The notes under the pieces: generated by a model
What the model saw: only the letters and a program-made list of their open reading frames with translations
The model's database searches: none
Told to the model about the DNA's origin: nothing
From: Otis tarda
Lineage: Eukaryota > Chordata > Aves > Otidiformes > Otididae
Assembly: GCA_026413225.1 (NCBI GenBank)
Contig: CM048552.1
Coordinates: forward strand, 55,505,001-55,569,000
Direction of reading: 5' to 3'
DNA length: 64,000 bases
Program-made: the position numbers and the translations under genes
Part shown: positions 53,401-63,223 of the stretch, in pieces
How positions within the stretch are numbered: the first letter of the stretch is position 1
Layout: each line of letters begins with the position of its first letter

Positions 53401-56400
53401 GCTACCATATCCCTTCAGAACACAGACTAGCTCCACCCCGCCACCCTCCCCCCCGAAGTACCTATTTCCACTAACTGTTTCAGATAACTAGCGTTACCTT
53501 AATTACATATTAGAAATTCTCTTATTGAATCCCAAACTGTAAATCTTCACTTTAGGTACCTTATAAATTGACTACAATACTCTTGAACACACAAAAAAAG
53601 GCTCTGCTCCTCTCCTCTGAGCAATAATTCTCACTATCTTCCCTCTGACACCAAGAAGTCCTCATCTAAGCTGGCTAGGCACACCATGTTTGACTGACCC
53701 CACCATCCTACGTTCACACAATTACAAGTCCCAAAAGCGTCAAGTTCTTTATCTAACAAAGCAAGCAGCTAACAAGCAGCTCTTAAATTCACAAGACCTT
53801 TATATTATATTAGATATAGTTATTTAAATCTTATACATTATGGATAGTTATTTTCTTAATCAAACAGGAGAACTGCAGGTGAAACAACAGCTATGACACT
53901 TCAGCAAGAGCTGCCCAATTCCAAGATTCTTTCACAATCACAGTAGTGAATTTTCTTCAGATATTTACCTGGCTGCGCCTGCATACGATTCATCATCTGG
54001 TTTGGCACATTGGCACGTATCAGGGTTGGGTCAGGAAGAGGACCGTCTGGAAAAATGACATTGGAATACAATTGCAGCATTTAGAAGACCACCGGGTTTT
54101 ATCCGCCAAACATTTTAATGAGAATTACACTAAAATCCACGTGTAAAAAAAAAATGCACGGACAAAGTCCAATCACTCTAAACTCTCCCGAAGAGTCCTC
54201 AAAGTGTGAAGCAAAACCAGAAACTTCCTTGAAAATATAAGGAAGTCCCATCAGCAGATATATCCTCTGACTTAGAGCCAGCTTTCAGAAATTGAGGACA
54301 AATTTGAAGTATTTTATCAAGGTACAATGACAAACTCAGCAGGTCATGAACATTCTAGATCAGACGAACAAAGCTCTGAAGTCTGAGAATTACTGGAGTA
54401 CATGACAGATAACCAGAAGTGTCACATCTACTGCTGAAGATCAACCTTCCACAGAAGTTATAGCAAATAAAGTCACAGCACCAACTTTTACCAATCTTGC
54501 TTGAATCTTGGTAATGTATCTTGGTAAATCCTGTTCTGACTTCAAGCATGAAAAGACCCAGAACTGGATTTAGCAAGATGCATTCATATTTAAAAGGGAG
54601 AAAAAGAAATCTGAGTAAGATTCTTGTAGCATATACCTGGACCTAATGGATGTTTCTGTAGTGTTAGAAAAAAAAAAAAAAAAAAAAAACAGGAAGTTTT
54701 TTTGCCTCCTCAGTTGACCAATTCCAATTTTGACCTGATCTTCTTAGGCAACTTATTACAATGTCATTGACAGCTACACATCTGTTCCCATGAGCTGGCT
54801 TAAGAACTCAATTCTTAACTATAAAGTATCTAAGAACATGCAGGACTGAACGAATGAAGGAGAAAATCCTTTTGTTCTGAGAGGTAAGTTCTCAGGAGAG
54901 AGATGGGAAGTGGCGTGAGGTGTGTTCTAGAAAGGATATTTGCAGAACTGTTGCACTTAGTTTTAAGAAAGGCTACTTCAGTCTCCAGAATTGTCAGTCT
55001 AGAACCATAGACAAAAAAATCATCTTAAAGCAGAATTTTCGCTCAAATAGTTAAAATATTAGTTCTCTTTTACAGTTAAATTAGAGTAACGGATGCAATT
55101 CTACTTAGAAATGTACAGTTTAAAATCCTGTATTTACGTTATTTACAGGACTTAACTGGAAATACAAGATTACAATGTCAGCAAATGCCTTTCTCCACTT
55201 TCTAACTAAATATATCCTCCCCAATAACTAGTGTTACCTGTTTTTATCTGTTACCCAAATAAAAATACACTAGATATCTGACAATCTACAGTGCCTCATC
55301 CCTTCTTAGTATTGTAAAGAGATATTACACTCTTTAGCAGCATGATAGTTTTGATCATTAACTCCTCTCCAAAGCCAAACTTCTTCTAATACAAAAATGC
55401 ACGGTTAGCTGTGAATCTAATAGTAGTAATAATCTGTTTAGCATTAGGAAGGTCAATTCAAGTAACAGAACTACTGTGAAACAGAAGACAGCTGCATGGG
55501 GAGAAAAAATGAAGTCCGGTTTTCATTGCATGCTGGAAAGGCCATTTGTCCAAAAAACCAAACGTGGCATCAAACGAGCACTATCTAAACTCTCAAAGGC
55601 ATAAATACCTAAGCACTCTAGTCATCATACTCTTAGTTTGGCAACAATAGTAATACTGAGGATCATTTTAAACATCACACAACTAAACATTATGAAAACA
55701 TTTATCTTATAGTAACTGAAGTTATCTTTAAATCAATTAATTCCGATAAGACTGAAGTTCTGTGACGTTAAGAATGCAACTTAATCCCCATCCCAGCTCT
55801 CAAAGTAAATGTGAAGGTTTACAGTAATACAATTTGTTCAGAAGACTAAATTTTACATAATTTATGGTCATTAATTAACACACAAGCAAGCCAAAGGTTT
55901 TGGAAATACTTCTGAAGAAAGAGGAGAAAATTCTGTCTAACTTTGAGCAAGCCAAGTATCTGTGAAAGAAGGGCAAAACGGTCACATGCCTACCAAAACG
56001 ACAGCACAGGATTTCCCTGCAACAGCTAGTCAGTAATGCAATGGTTCTTACTTGCAGACATCCCTGGCTGGGGCTGTCCCATGTTGGGCCCTTGATTCAT
56101 GGGAGCTTGTGGCATGCCTGGAGCATTTGGGATCATATTTTGCTTCTGCAGCCTGGTTCTCCGTTTCTCCTCCAGCTCCTTCTGAATCTTATAGATCTTC
56201 TCCGCCAACAAGTGATAGTACTCTGCCTGTTGGGGAGCAACACAGGTCAGAAAAGAGATGACACACACACACAGAGTAAAGGCAACAGGTCCCAGTGATC
56301 CAAGCTTGGAAAACAGCCTTCCACATGCACATCTTGGCTTGGGTGGGGATGGCTCTCCTTTTCCAGGGGCTGCCAGGCAGACAGGAGGGGGAAAAAGGGG

Positions 56401-59400
56401 CACTGCTCAGGGCACTGCTGGCAAATACTGGGCTAACACTGGACATTTCTCTTCTTGTGTCCAGCACTTCTTTGGGACAATCACAGTGAAGAGCTTAATG
56501 TTGCCTTCAGGGAACCCTGAGAAGTCTCGGGCACAGCACAACCTGACAGACACCACCCTGACTCCCAGCACACCCAGGCAGAAGCCTGCAGCTGACTGGT
56601 CCCTAGACTCCCATCCAGCAGCCCCTGAACATGCTTCCACAGCCTGGGACTCTCATTTGTGCTTTCACTCCTCTTCCTCCCCAACCACTATGGGATCAAG
56701 GCAGACACACACATGACCGGACAACAGAGGACGGCATCTCACCCTGCTGTTTGCAGATTCATACATATCTCCTTCCACTTTCCGAGCATATGCCACCAGA
56801 TTCTCCATACGCCGATCCTTCAGTGCTGCAGGGTCAGGAGTAGGAAATATGGCTTGGACTCTGAAAGAAAAAGCACGCAAGTGATTAGAATGTCCCCAGA
56901 TTGGGACATGAACGCTAACCTCAGTGATGTGAACGTAAAGCAGCAAGCAAATCTTCCAATAGACTGAGGCACTGCTACTGCTCCCAGGAGACACTGCCCC
57001 CGCGTAGCTGTCTCAAGTACAGAGTGGGACATTTCCAATACAACAGCCCCAAATCAGCAGGTGCAGCTCCACTAACGACCAGGAAAGCAATAATGCACCT
57101 TTCAGGCTTCTGCTTTCCCTTCCCAGGGACCCTGACAAAACTCACTCCCTGGCCCCCTAGTTTTGGAAAGTGGGTTTCCTTCTGCCCCACACACACACAC
57201 ACCTCAGAGACAGCAACTCACCTAACAGGCAATTGTTTTGATATTAGCTACTCACAATTTATGAACAAGGTGGTTTCGGAGATCCTGAGTAATGTCTTCA
57301 TGCCACTGCTTTCGAATTCCAGTATTGGATGGTTGAGCTGTTGGCATGGCTCCCAAACTGGCAACGTTGGCGCTTTCACTCATCATGGGGCTTCAAAAAC
57401 AGAGCAAGAATTGAGGGCAAAAGCCTAGTCCAAGCTTAGTCATCTTACAGTCATAGCCTCTTTTAGAATAATGTTAGGACAAAGTGCTAGTTCAGCCATT
57501 CCCTAATCAATGGACAAACTCTGCAGAAATAGCTGCACAGACACCAAAACAACGCTATGAAAGAGTACATGCTGTCCTACCCAAGGATTTGGAAAATTGG
57601 AACAAAAGCTACAAAATTCAGAGGGAGATAGCCATCAATGGCACTTATCCCACTGTTTATGCAAGAAGTGCCATGAGATTATTAAGCACAAGGATTGCTT
57701 TTACACCTCCATGAATAACTTGCCCCTTACTTCCACTGCAGCTCCACTGATACTGTCTGTAACCTCTGTGGCCTAAAAAAGTCAGTTTGCAAGTAGTGAC
57801 AAAGTTAAAATGGACACCAAGATCTCTAGAAAGGATAAGAGCAAAGACATACAAGGTTTCTGTTTCAACTATACTTCAGCAGCAAGCATCAGTTAGTTCC
57901 TCCCAGGGTAAGCATGCAATATCCTTACGTATACCTCCTTCCCCTCCATCTCATTTGCTATAGGCAATTGTCAGCATTTGCAGCTGAACAAAATCACTGG
58001 GGTGCAAAGAATAATTCAACTTACTTTTGAGAATTCATGGTTGAATGTAACATTGAATCAGGCAGTAGATTAGGGGTTTGAACCCCTACTCCTCCATTCA
58101 CTCCCATTGGATTTGCACCTAGAAAACAGAAGTGTAAGTAGTCTTAAACGAACAGCCCATTTACTGTGCAAAATCAGTAACTGCTCAACAGTAACAAGGG
58201 TCTAGACTTTCAAGTACTTCGACTTCTGTGAAGGGAGTTTAATTACCCATTGCTCTCTTTGCTATCTTCCTTTTACCAACTTAGAAAAGGTCTGAGGCAC
58301 AACACCGGTGACCTCCACATTACTCTTCTGCACGTCTTCCTGAACTCCTCAACAAACAAGCAGTTTCAATTTGCTGCAAACATTGTGTACCAGAGTCTTT
58401 TTCTGTGACTCCCTAACTAAAGATTCAGCACTACCAACCACTTGGGTTTTTCTTTAAAAGCAGTTGGTTTTGTGGTTTTGGGTTGGTTGGGTTTGTTGTT
58501 TTTTGTTCTTTTTTTTGTTTGTTTTGTTTTTTGTTTTTTTGGTTTTTTTTTTTTTGTGTGTCATTCAGAGGCTTAGGATATATATTCACAAAGGCTTAAA
58601 AAACTTAAAACATCAGCTACCACCTACATGTAACAAGGTCCCCTCTCACCCACTTCATATTTAAGGATACTACAACTAACTCCAGTGTTTGTACTAAGAA
58701 GGAAAATCTGACAATTGTTTGCAGGAAAAACCTCCAGTATGTTATGCACCAAAATCTGCTTTTCTGAATCACAGCAGATCTCAATCACCATAAAAAAGTG
58801 CCTATTTTCTTCAAACACTACAGTTAAGACTCAAATGGTGAAGAAAAATGCAGTATATTTCTGCCTGGAACTTCTGAATAGACCGCTTTGCGATGTTGGG
58901 AGCATCATGAAAGCCATTACCAAACTTCCCATGTATTTAGAACATCCAAATCCTACAGAATCTATATTTCAAGCAAAATTAGACACAGCACACAAGAGAA
59001 ATCCACTGAAATTAAGTATATAAAGCCTAATACATACCTCTAATACCACAACCACAACAGTCTTTCCATAAAGCTGCCTCAGCCTCCCTTCTCTTAATCA
59101 CTTTCTTCTTCCCAAATTCACTTTATCAACTGAGAGCAAGTTGGCATAGAAGACAATCATCAACCTTTGCTTTAACTCTCCCTTTTCAACTGCTGAAACC
59201 AACCATTTGTTCAATCTGCTTAGGACTGCATCTCTTCACATCGCAGTCCTCAACAAATCCTGCTGTATCTCCTAAACTAGCCCTGTTGCCATGATCTTAT
59301 GATTTCTATTTCACTTGGTGTAATCCCCTCCTTAGCCACCCGCTAATAATGAAGCAACAGCCAAAAGTCCACACTCTCCATGCTTGTCCTTTCTACATTA

Positions 59401-62400
59401 AGTTTCAGTTCTTCACTCTCCAAGAGCTTTTCAACCCCATCTCACTGGATATTCTTATCAGTGCTACACAGAGTGTCCAATAAGAATGCACAGGCCAAAC
59501 ACTTTGTCTATAAATAAAGAAATAAACCAAAGCAGAGAACCAGTTTGCTTCAGAAAAATAGATGACAGTCCTTTCAATCTTTCTAGGCCCTCACTATAAC
59601 ATTCTAGAGCTTCTAGAAATTAATCTGTATGTAAAATACTCCAACACACAGTAGAAAATAATATTATTTTAACCTAATTCCTTTAAGACTAGGCTCTCAG
59701 GATCAACCTCCCTTCACCCTTAAAAAAAAAATGCTTCACATACTGAAAAGCAAAGTTATAGAAGTATACAAGTCACATGCAACCTATGAGGATGAATGAT
59801 TTCATTAACAAGTCTACTCTACACAGTAGCCTTTTCCTGCGTAGCTCAGGAGCAGCATGTTCTTTGGTGCAGAAACAGCACATCAAACTGCAGCCTGCAA
59901 CTAACTGCCACTTTCCTCTGTTATTTCTCAGGTCCTTCCCCATGGCGTTCCTATGCATACACAGCACTCACTCTCTACACAAGCTTGTCATGGGGCCGAT
60001 AGGCAGGATCACTGCAATCCCATACAAGCTTGTGACAAATCTCTACCAGTTTGTCTTTCCTCTTTTCCATTAAAAAACCTGCCTCTACTTAAGCAATACA
60101 AGCTAAGAGCTGGGTCTTAGAAAAACTCCTGTGATGTAATCCCAAACTATTAAAATTAGATTTGATGGCTAAAGGTTACTCCATTTGACACCAGTGACAG
60201 CCAGGCTAGAATTAGTTGCATTTAAAATAAGAAATCTTACATAATATTTTGTAATTTTGCAAAAAGCCACCCTGACAATTTACAGTTACGTGCGTCCATA
60301 TGACAGGATTCAGAGAGAAAGGGTGTTGTTTACCACTTTTTGTCTTTAAAACAGACATTACATATCTGAGATACAACTGTAAAACACTGCAGTCCGAGTG
60401 ATAAGGAACTACACTTGAATACAGGCATTCCAATGCATCCATTTCCAATTAAAAACTCCTAAAAAGCCCAAAACTTGCATTACAGTACAATTATAAAGCT
60501 ACAAAACAACATTAAATAAAAAGCTTTGGAAATATAGTTTAAAAAAAAAAAGAGGACATTTTTCCAAACAAAATACTTTTCCCAGAGAAACTGTTTTCCA
60601 AGGGAAGGCATCCGGCCCCTCTAATGTTTCCGTTCACTGAATCATAGAATGATTTGAGTTGGAAGGGACCTTGAAGATCATCTAGTTCCAGGCCCTGGGT
60701 AGGGACACCTTCCACTATACCAGGTTGCTCAACACCCCATCCAGCCTGGCCTTGAACACTTCCAGGGATGGGGCATCCAACAACTTCTCTGTTCTACTGA
60801 GTAGTTTGCTATCTCAAGCCTAAAATATTGCAGAGCCATCCCTTTTGCAAGTAAACTAGCTATATTAAGCTAGTAAGTTAAGAAAAATTGCATTAGGTAG
60901 AACACAGGAAAGTTGCCTGTAGTTTGTATTTTAACACTAATAGATAAACTCACTCATAGGATTCATAGGGCGCAGACCCTGGGGTGACTGTCCTTGTTGC
61001 TGATTCTTCACTTGAGCCTGGGGCTGTGTCTGCATCTGGTTCCCTTGATAGGTCAGTCCAAGGGCTGCGTAGGCTCTCTCGATGGAGCTGGGGTCTATCT
61101 GACTGGTAGTGTTTATGCTGGGCGTTGTCTGCTGCCCCACACCCACGGAGCCAGTGTTTGCAAGTCCTACTGCAGCTCCGCCCAGCAGCGCTGGAAGAGA
61201 CATACCAAATTAACAAGAACATTAGGAGGCAGCCACGAGGTCTATGAAAGCAGGAGAACATAAAGTGTTAACTGGCTGTTCAGAACTAAAACATTGCCTT
61301 CTAGGAGCATGCAGAGTACAGTCCTGGTCTGGCAAATCTGTCATGAAACAAGGGACGCAAGTTTTGACCCAACCAGCCATTCCAACAACATGCTGTTTTC
61401 CCTTTGAGGTGCTGAGAGGAAATCTAACTCTAAGTATTTAGGACACATCTGTTTGGTTCAAACTGGAAACGGAGGCACATCATGTTACAGAGGCTAAAGG
61501 CAGAAGAGTACATACAGCTCTTCAACAGCCATTGTAGTGCTTTTTACTTCAAATTTTCTTGAAACATGACTAATGTGAGTGGAGATATTTCTTAAGAGCC
61601 CAAAGTAACATTTAAGAAATTAGAAAAAAAAAAAAAAAAAAAAAAGAGGTAAACAATGACAAAAATCTTGCCAAAGATTTTTGGAGAAGACCAAGAGGAC
61701 ACAAAGAGAAGAGGGAAGAGACATCTGATGCAAACAATGGATGAAGACAGAACCAAATATTATCAGGACTGAAATGACACAACCCTCTGTGTATGTGTAT
61801 GTCTGTCTCCAGAACCTGGCCAGCTGGAAGAGGTGGTAGTGAAAAGCAAGTCATCCGGCTGAGAGGTACAGCTTGTTCACCCTTACCATCCTCCTGCTAG
61901 GGAAATCCAATAAAGTTTGAAAGCTTCCATAAACATGAGCTATCAGAGACAGAAAAATACTCTGCGACTCCAAAGTAAGAGTATAATCATATTACACGTT
62001 CCCAGGTTCAAGAGCATCACCACTATCACCTGAGTGCAAGAAAGTTTAACTCCCAACATGCATTTTATGATTTATCCAATACATAGAACTTGCCAGCAGA
62101 CTTACATTGTTGATTTCTTTTGTCCCCAGCATTTTTGAGAGGCAAACATACAGGACAGTCATGTCTCGTACAATTCTTCCAGTGAGAGATGATTTGTCGG
62201 GAAGATGCACAATGTGCCACTGAGAAAGGGAGGAAAATGAAAAACTTTTACAAACTACTGCCAGTATCTCCACATGGTAAACACAAACTGGGTTGGGAGC
62301 AACTATTTCTCTCAGGGCACACATCTGTTATCAACACAGATCAGTAAAGTATTACTTGAAATAGTTCAGCACTAACTAGCCCTGAAAACGTAGCTAGATT

Positions 62401-63223
62401 TCTTCAAGTACTATTGGCTCAACTAAAGCTTACTTGAAAATCTACGTTATACACCCAAGCCTACATCCCCTTGCCTCAAAGGATAACACCATATACATCA
62501 GGCAGACTGTACCAAGCAACTAAAATGCCAACAATTGGCACAACCCAGGCAAGCCTAGGCTACCAAAAAAGGTAGCACACATTTTCCTTGACTACTAGGA
62601 CAGACTAATCATTGTTAGTAGTAGCTTAATTCCTTGCTGGCTATTGCTCAAGATTTGTCTGTTCTGTTTAAGGGAGACAGGTAGACTCCTACTTTGTGTC
62701 TACCCTTATCAGAATGCAGCATCCAAAAGATTTGAACAGTGAGTTACAAAGTTAAGCAGAAGATCTTCACTCATCTCTATGCTATCTTGCCCCCTCTAAC
62801 TTTAAAGGCTCAGAAGAGGTTTATGATTTCCATTCTTAAGAGGATAAATAGGTTAAAAAAATTCTACTTCCCAAGTCACCCACTAGTCCTCCATCTCTTT
62901 CTAGGAGCCCTTCTCACCCCACAAATGTTGACTGTATCTATGTAACCACTCCTCCACTTACCCTGGCAAGATTTGCCAGCCTGACAATGTGTCATATGGT
63001 TCAGGACATTCTTCATGGTTCGGCAATGAGGGAGGTTGCACTGTCGCACCTCCCCGTTAGCCTGTTCTCGCCGCTGACACTTGTGAGCATGTAAGAGGAG
63101 AACTAGTTGCTGTTGAATGAGTTTGCGTTTTTCTGGATCCGCTGTTGGTGCTCCAGACCCCATTCCTTGAGAAGCTGCTGGCCCCATCCCAGGCTGCTGA
63201 ACCTGGGGAGCCTGCTGCTGGCC
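27191..63223 (-). CDS. EP300: EP300 (p300) histone acetyltransferase and coactivator, exons 4-31
   Basis: 28 minus-strand exons join with GT-AG borders and perfect phase to 6,432 bases, or 2,143 residues plus TAG. The C-terminus ([13 protein letters not shown]) is that of EP300 and not of its paralog CREBBP. Domains in order: TAZ1 (exons 4-5), KIX (8-10), bromodomain (17-18), RING/PHD (19-23), lysine acetyltransferase (23-30) with the autoregulatory lysine loop in exon 29, ZZ (30-31), then TAZ2 and NCBD/IBiD (31). Catalytic residues equivalent to human Trp1436 (GHIWACPP) and Tyr1467 (QEWYKKML) and the bromodomain Asn (WLYNRKTSR) are present. Family knowledge: nuclear coactivator that acetylates histones (H3K27, H3K18) and many factors at enhancers. 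Exons 1-3 (N-terminal NR-binding region) lie beyond the right edge. The next gene downstream, in the same orientation, is L3MBTL2. Confidence 0.98.
27764..27793 (-). repeat. EP300: Polyglutamine run of 10 codons in EP300
   Basis: Minus strand reads CAA, five CAG, CAA, three CAG between Tyr-Pro and Arg-Met. CAA interruptions should limit repeat slippage. Confidence 0.95.
27869..27889 (-). repeat. EP300: Polyglutamine run of 7 codons in EP300
   Basis: Minus strand reads CAG CAG CAA and four CAG after EQQRH, before GAGPALGPG. Confidence 0.95.
30694..30975 (-). CDS. EP300: EP300 exon 30: HAT end and ZZ start
   Basis: 94 residues, from [20 protein letters not shown] to the ZZ ligands [18 protein letters not shown]. 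Contains the closing helix of the HAT ([20 protein letters not shown]). One change from human: EPDPL for DPDPL. Confidence 0.98.
31426..31587 (-). CDS. EP300: EP300 exon 29: autoregulatory lysine loop
   Basis: 54 residues, [20 protein letters not shown], then [20 protein letters not shown] and [14 protein letters not shown]. The lysine cluster is autoacetylated in human p300 to release HAT activity. The exon starts GTGAGC straight after the acceptor AG. Confidence 0.97.
33662..33826 (-). CDS. EP300: EP300 exon 28: HAT domain, acidic helix
   Basis: Encodes [20 protein letters not shown], then [20 protein letters not shown] and a Glu/Arg-rich run to NESTD. Substrate-groove acidic region leading into the lysine loop. 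165 bases, phase 0. Confidence 0.98.
34495..34660 (-). CDS. EP300: EP300 exon 27: HAT catalytic segment
   Basis: Encodes [20 protein letters not shown], then [20 protein letters not shown] and [15 protein letters not shown]. Carries Trp (human 1436) and Tyr (human 1467), the general acid. Donor is AAG|GTTTGT, off consensus. Confidence 0.98.
36449..36562 (-). CDS. EP300: EP300 exon 26: HAT domain, acetyl-CoA site
   Basis: Encodes [20 protein letters not shown], then [22 protein letters not shown] contains the Asp/Ser at human 1399-1400, and PKCLRT and the helix after it contact CoA. Confidence 0.98.
36993..37139 (-). CDS. EP300: EP300 exon 25: HAT domain, acetyl-CoA-binding core
   Basis: Encodes [20 protein letters not shown], then [20 protein letters not shown] and SDCPPPNQ. 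Central beta strands of the HAT fold; identical to human. Confidence 0.98.
37392..37542 (-). CDS. EP300: EP300 exon 24: HAT domain
   Basis: Encodes [20 protein letters not shown], then [20 protein letters not shown] and [10 protein letters not shown]-terminal subdomain of the HAT. Its acceptor is preceded by a T run of about 18 (plus-strand A run 37549-37566). Confidence 0.97.
39190..39257 (-). CDS. EP300: EP300 exon 23: PHD end and HAT start
   Basis: Encodes [18 protein letters not shown], then FSAK. Last PHD Cys pair (CDGC), then the basic entry to the acetyltransferase domain. Human has [17 protein letters not shown], so SA is replaced by TG. Confidence 0.95.
40337..40414 (-). CDS. EP300: EP300 exon 22: PHD part
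   Basis: Encodes [20 protein letters not shown], then IIWPS. Zinc ligands CxxC and HxxC visible. Human has [20 protein letters not shown]. Confidence 0.97.
41843..41899 (-). CDS. EP300: EP300 exon 21: RING to PHD linker
   Basis: 57-base exon encoding [18 protein letters not shown] with split codons at both ends. Residues are identical to human. Confidence 0.96.
44055..44135 (-). CDS. EP300: EP300 exon 20: RING/CH2 middle
   Basis: Encodes [20 protein letters not shown], then DPSQPQ. Cys ligands in CEKC. Confidence 0.97.
46576..46664 (-). CDS. EP300: EP300 exon 19: RING/CH2 start
   Basis: Encodes [20 protein letters not shown], then DATYYSYQN. Opens the RING-like module packed against the bromodomain that restrains HAT activity. 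Confidence 0.97.
47195..47434 (-). CDS. EP300: EP300 exon 18: bromodomain second part
   Basis: 80 residues from [16 protein letters not shown] to [10 protein letters not shown]. Contains the acetyl-lysine-binding Asn in [16 protein letters not shown]. Nearly invariant relative to human; one visible change is KNPMD for KSPMD. Confidence 0.98.
48703..48821 (-). CDS. EP300: EP300 exon 17: bromodomain first part
   Basis: Encodes [20 protein letters not shown], then [19 protein letters not shown]: helix Z and the ZA loop with the PFRQPVD shelf. The acceptor (TTTTTCAAAAG) has a short pyrimidine tract. Ends in phase 0. Confidence 0.97.
49396..49552 (-). CDS. EP300: EP300 exon 16: acidic CRD1 with SUMO-type motifs
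   Basis: 52 residues including VKVE and VKTE, which fit the psi-K-x-E SUMO consensus, and a [15 protein letters not shown] end. More diverged from human than the flanking domains, but motif type and charge are kept. Confidence 0.94.
50192..50380 (-). CDS. EP300: EP300 exon 15: linker into CRD1 region
   Basis: Encodes [20 protein letters not shown], then [20 protein letters not shown] and acidic [16 protein letters not shown]. The last part overlaps the repression region (CRD1) next to the bromodomain, where human p300 is SUMO-modified. Phase 0 at both ends. Confidence 0.95.
50908..51348 (-). CDS. EP300: EP300 exon 14: Pro/Gln-rich linker
   Basis: 147 residues of Pro, Gln and Ser/Thr-rich sequence, beginning [15 protein letters not shown], with the conserved [11 protein letters not shown] and RQTPTPP blocks. 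Predicted disordered. Phase 0 at both ends. Confidence 0.95.
52414..52572 (-). CDS. EP300: EP300 exon 13: Gln/Pro-rich linker, tandem acceptor
   Basis: Encodes [20 protein letters not shown] to GNQTPVSQ. The acceptor is TTTTTCAGCAG, a NAGNAG site, so the first Gln may be optional. Using the first AG best matches human spacing (N-P-P-M against N-Q-Q-M). Confidence 0.92.
53092..53201 (-). CDS. EP300: EP300 exon 12: linker
   Basis: Encodes [20 protein letters not shown], then [16 protein letters not shown]. Human has LNQFGQMSMAQPPIVPRQTP. Donor is the less common CAG|GTCAGT. Confidence 0.94.
53969..54046 (-). CDS. EP300: EP300 exon 11: linker
   Basis: Encodes [20 protein letters not shown], then RMQAQP. 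Human has NGPLPDPSMIRGSVPNQMMP. Short in-frame linker exon, phase 1 to phase 1. Confidence 0.94.
56052..56226 (-). CDS. EP300: EP300 exon 10: KIX helix 3 and coiled tail
   Basis: Encodes [20 protein letters not shown], then [18 protein letters not shown] and a Gly/Pro/Gln linker. The Tyr in [12 protein letters not shown] is in the KIX hydrophobic groove. The first ~126 bases of this exon, with the end of intron 9, are duplicated at 17,157-17,915. Confidence 0.97.
56743..56860 (-). CDS. EP300: EP300 exon 9: KIX core
   Basis: Encodes [20 protein letters not shown], then [19 protein letters not shown], helices 1-2 of KIX. It ends with AGG|GTGAGA in phase 0. Confidence 0.97.
57256..57390 (-). 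CDS. EP300: EP300 exon 8: KIX start
   Basis: Encodes [20 protein letters not shown], then [20 protein letters not shown] and LVHK. KIX begins at [11 protein letters not shown], helix 1. KIX binds CREB, MYB and MLL activation domains. Confidence 0.97.
58025..58118 (-). CDS. EP300: EP300 exon 7: linker before KIX
   Basis: Encodes [20 protein letters not shown], then [10 protein letters not shown]. Matches human [20 protein letters not shown] and following. Phase 1 to phase 2. Confidence 0.95.
58464..58560. repeat. T/G-rich low-complexity tract in EP300 intron 6
   Basis: About 100 bases made almost only of T with scattered G (TTTTGT and GGTTTT units). On the transcribed strand it is an A/C-rich purine-leaning tract. 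Simple repeat. Confidence 0.85.
60638..60792 (-). repeat. CR1 LINE 3' end fragment in EP300 intron 6
   Basis: Plus strand reads GAATCATAGAATGATTTGAG, TTGGAAGGGACCTTGAAGAT, CATCCAGCCTGGCCTTGAAC and TTCCAGGGATGGGGCATCCA: the reverse complement of the CR1 3' end. Sense to EP300. About 155 bases remain. It differs from the other copies in having CCAGGCCCTGGGTAGGGACA, so it is probably a different CR1 subfamily. Confidence 0.95.
60954..61190 (-). CDS. EP300: EP300 exon 6: linker with [13 protein letters not shown]
   Basis: Low-complexity linker rich in Gly, Gln and Thr, with the conserved block [16 protein letters not shown] in the middle. It ends RPMNPM plus one base before GTGAGT. Variable elsewhere relative to human, as expected for a disordered linker. 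Confidence 0.95.
62106..62219 (-). CDS. EP300: EP300 exon 5: TAZ1 second part
   Basis: Encodes [20 protein letters not shown], then [18 protein letters not shown], completing the third zinc site of TAZ1. Identical to human over this stretch as far as I can recall it. Ends in phase 1. Confidence 0.97.
62962..63223 (-). CDS. EP300: EP300 exon 4: TAZ1 first part
   Basis: Encodes 87 residues, from [15 protein letters not shown] to GKSCQ. Contains [20 protein letters not shown] and the zinc ligand sets HKCQRRE, CNLPHC and [10 protein letters not shown] of TAZ1 (binds HIF1A, CITED2, STAT2 activation domains). Ends in phase 1. Confidence 0.97.

Noticed and set aside
27191-63223. CREBBP instead of EP300
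   Set aside because: The C-terminus, the exon 6 and exon 29 sequences and the neighbour L3MBTL2 are those of EP300.
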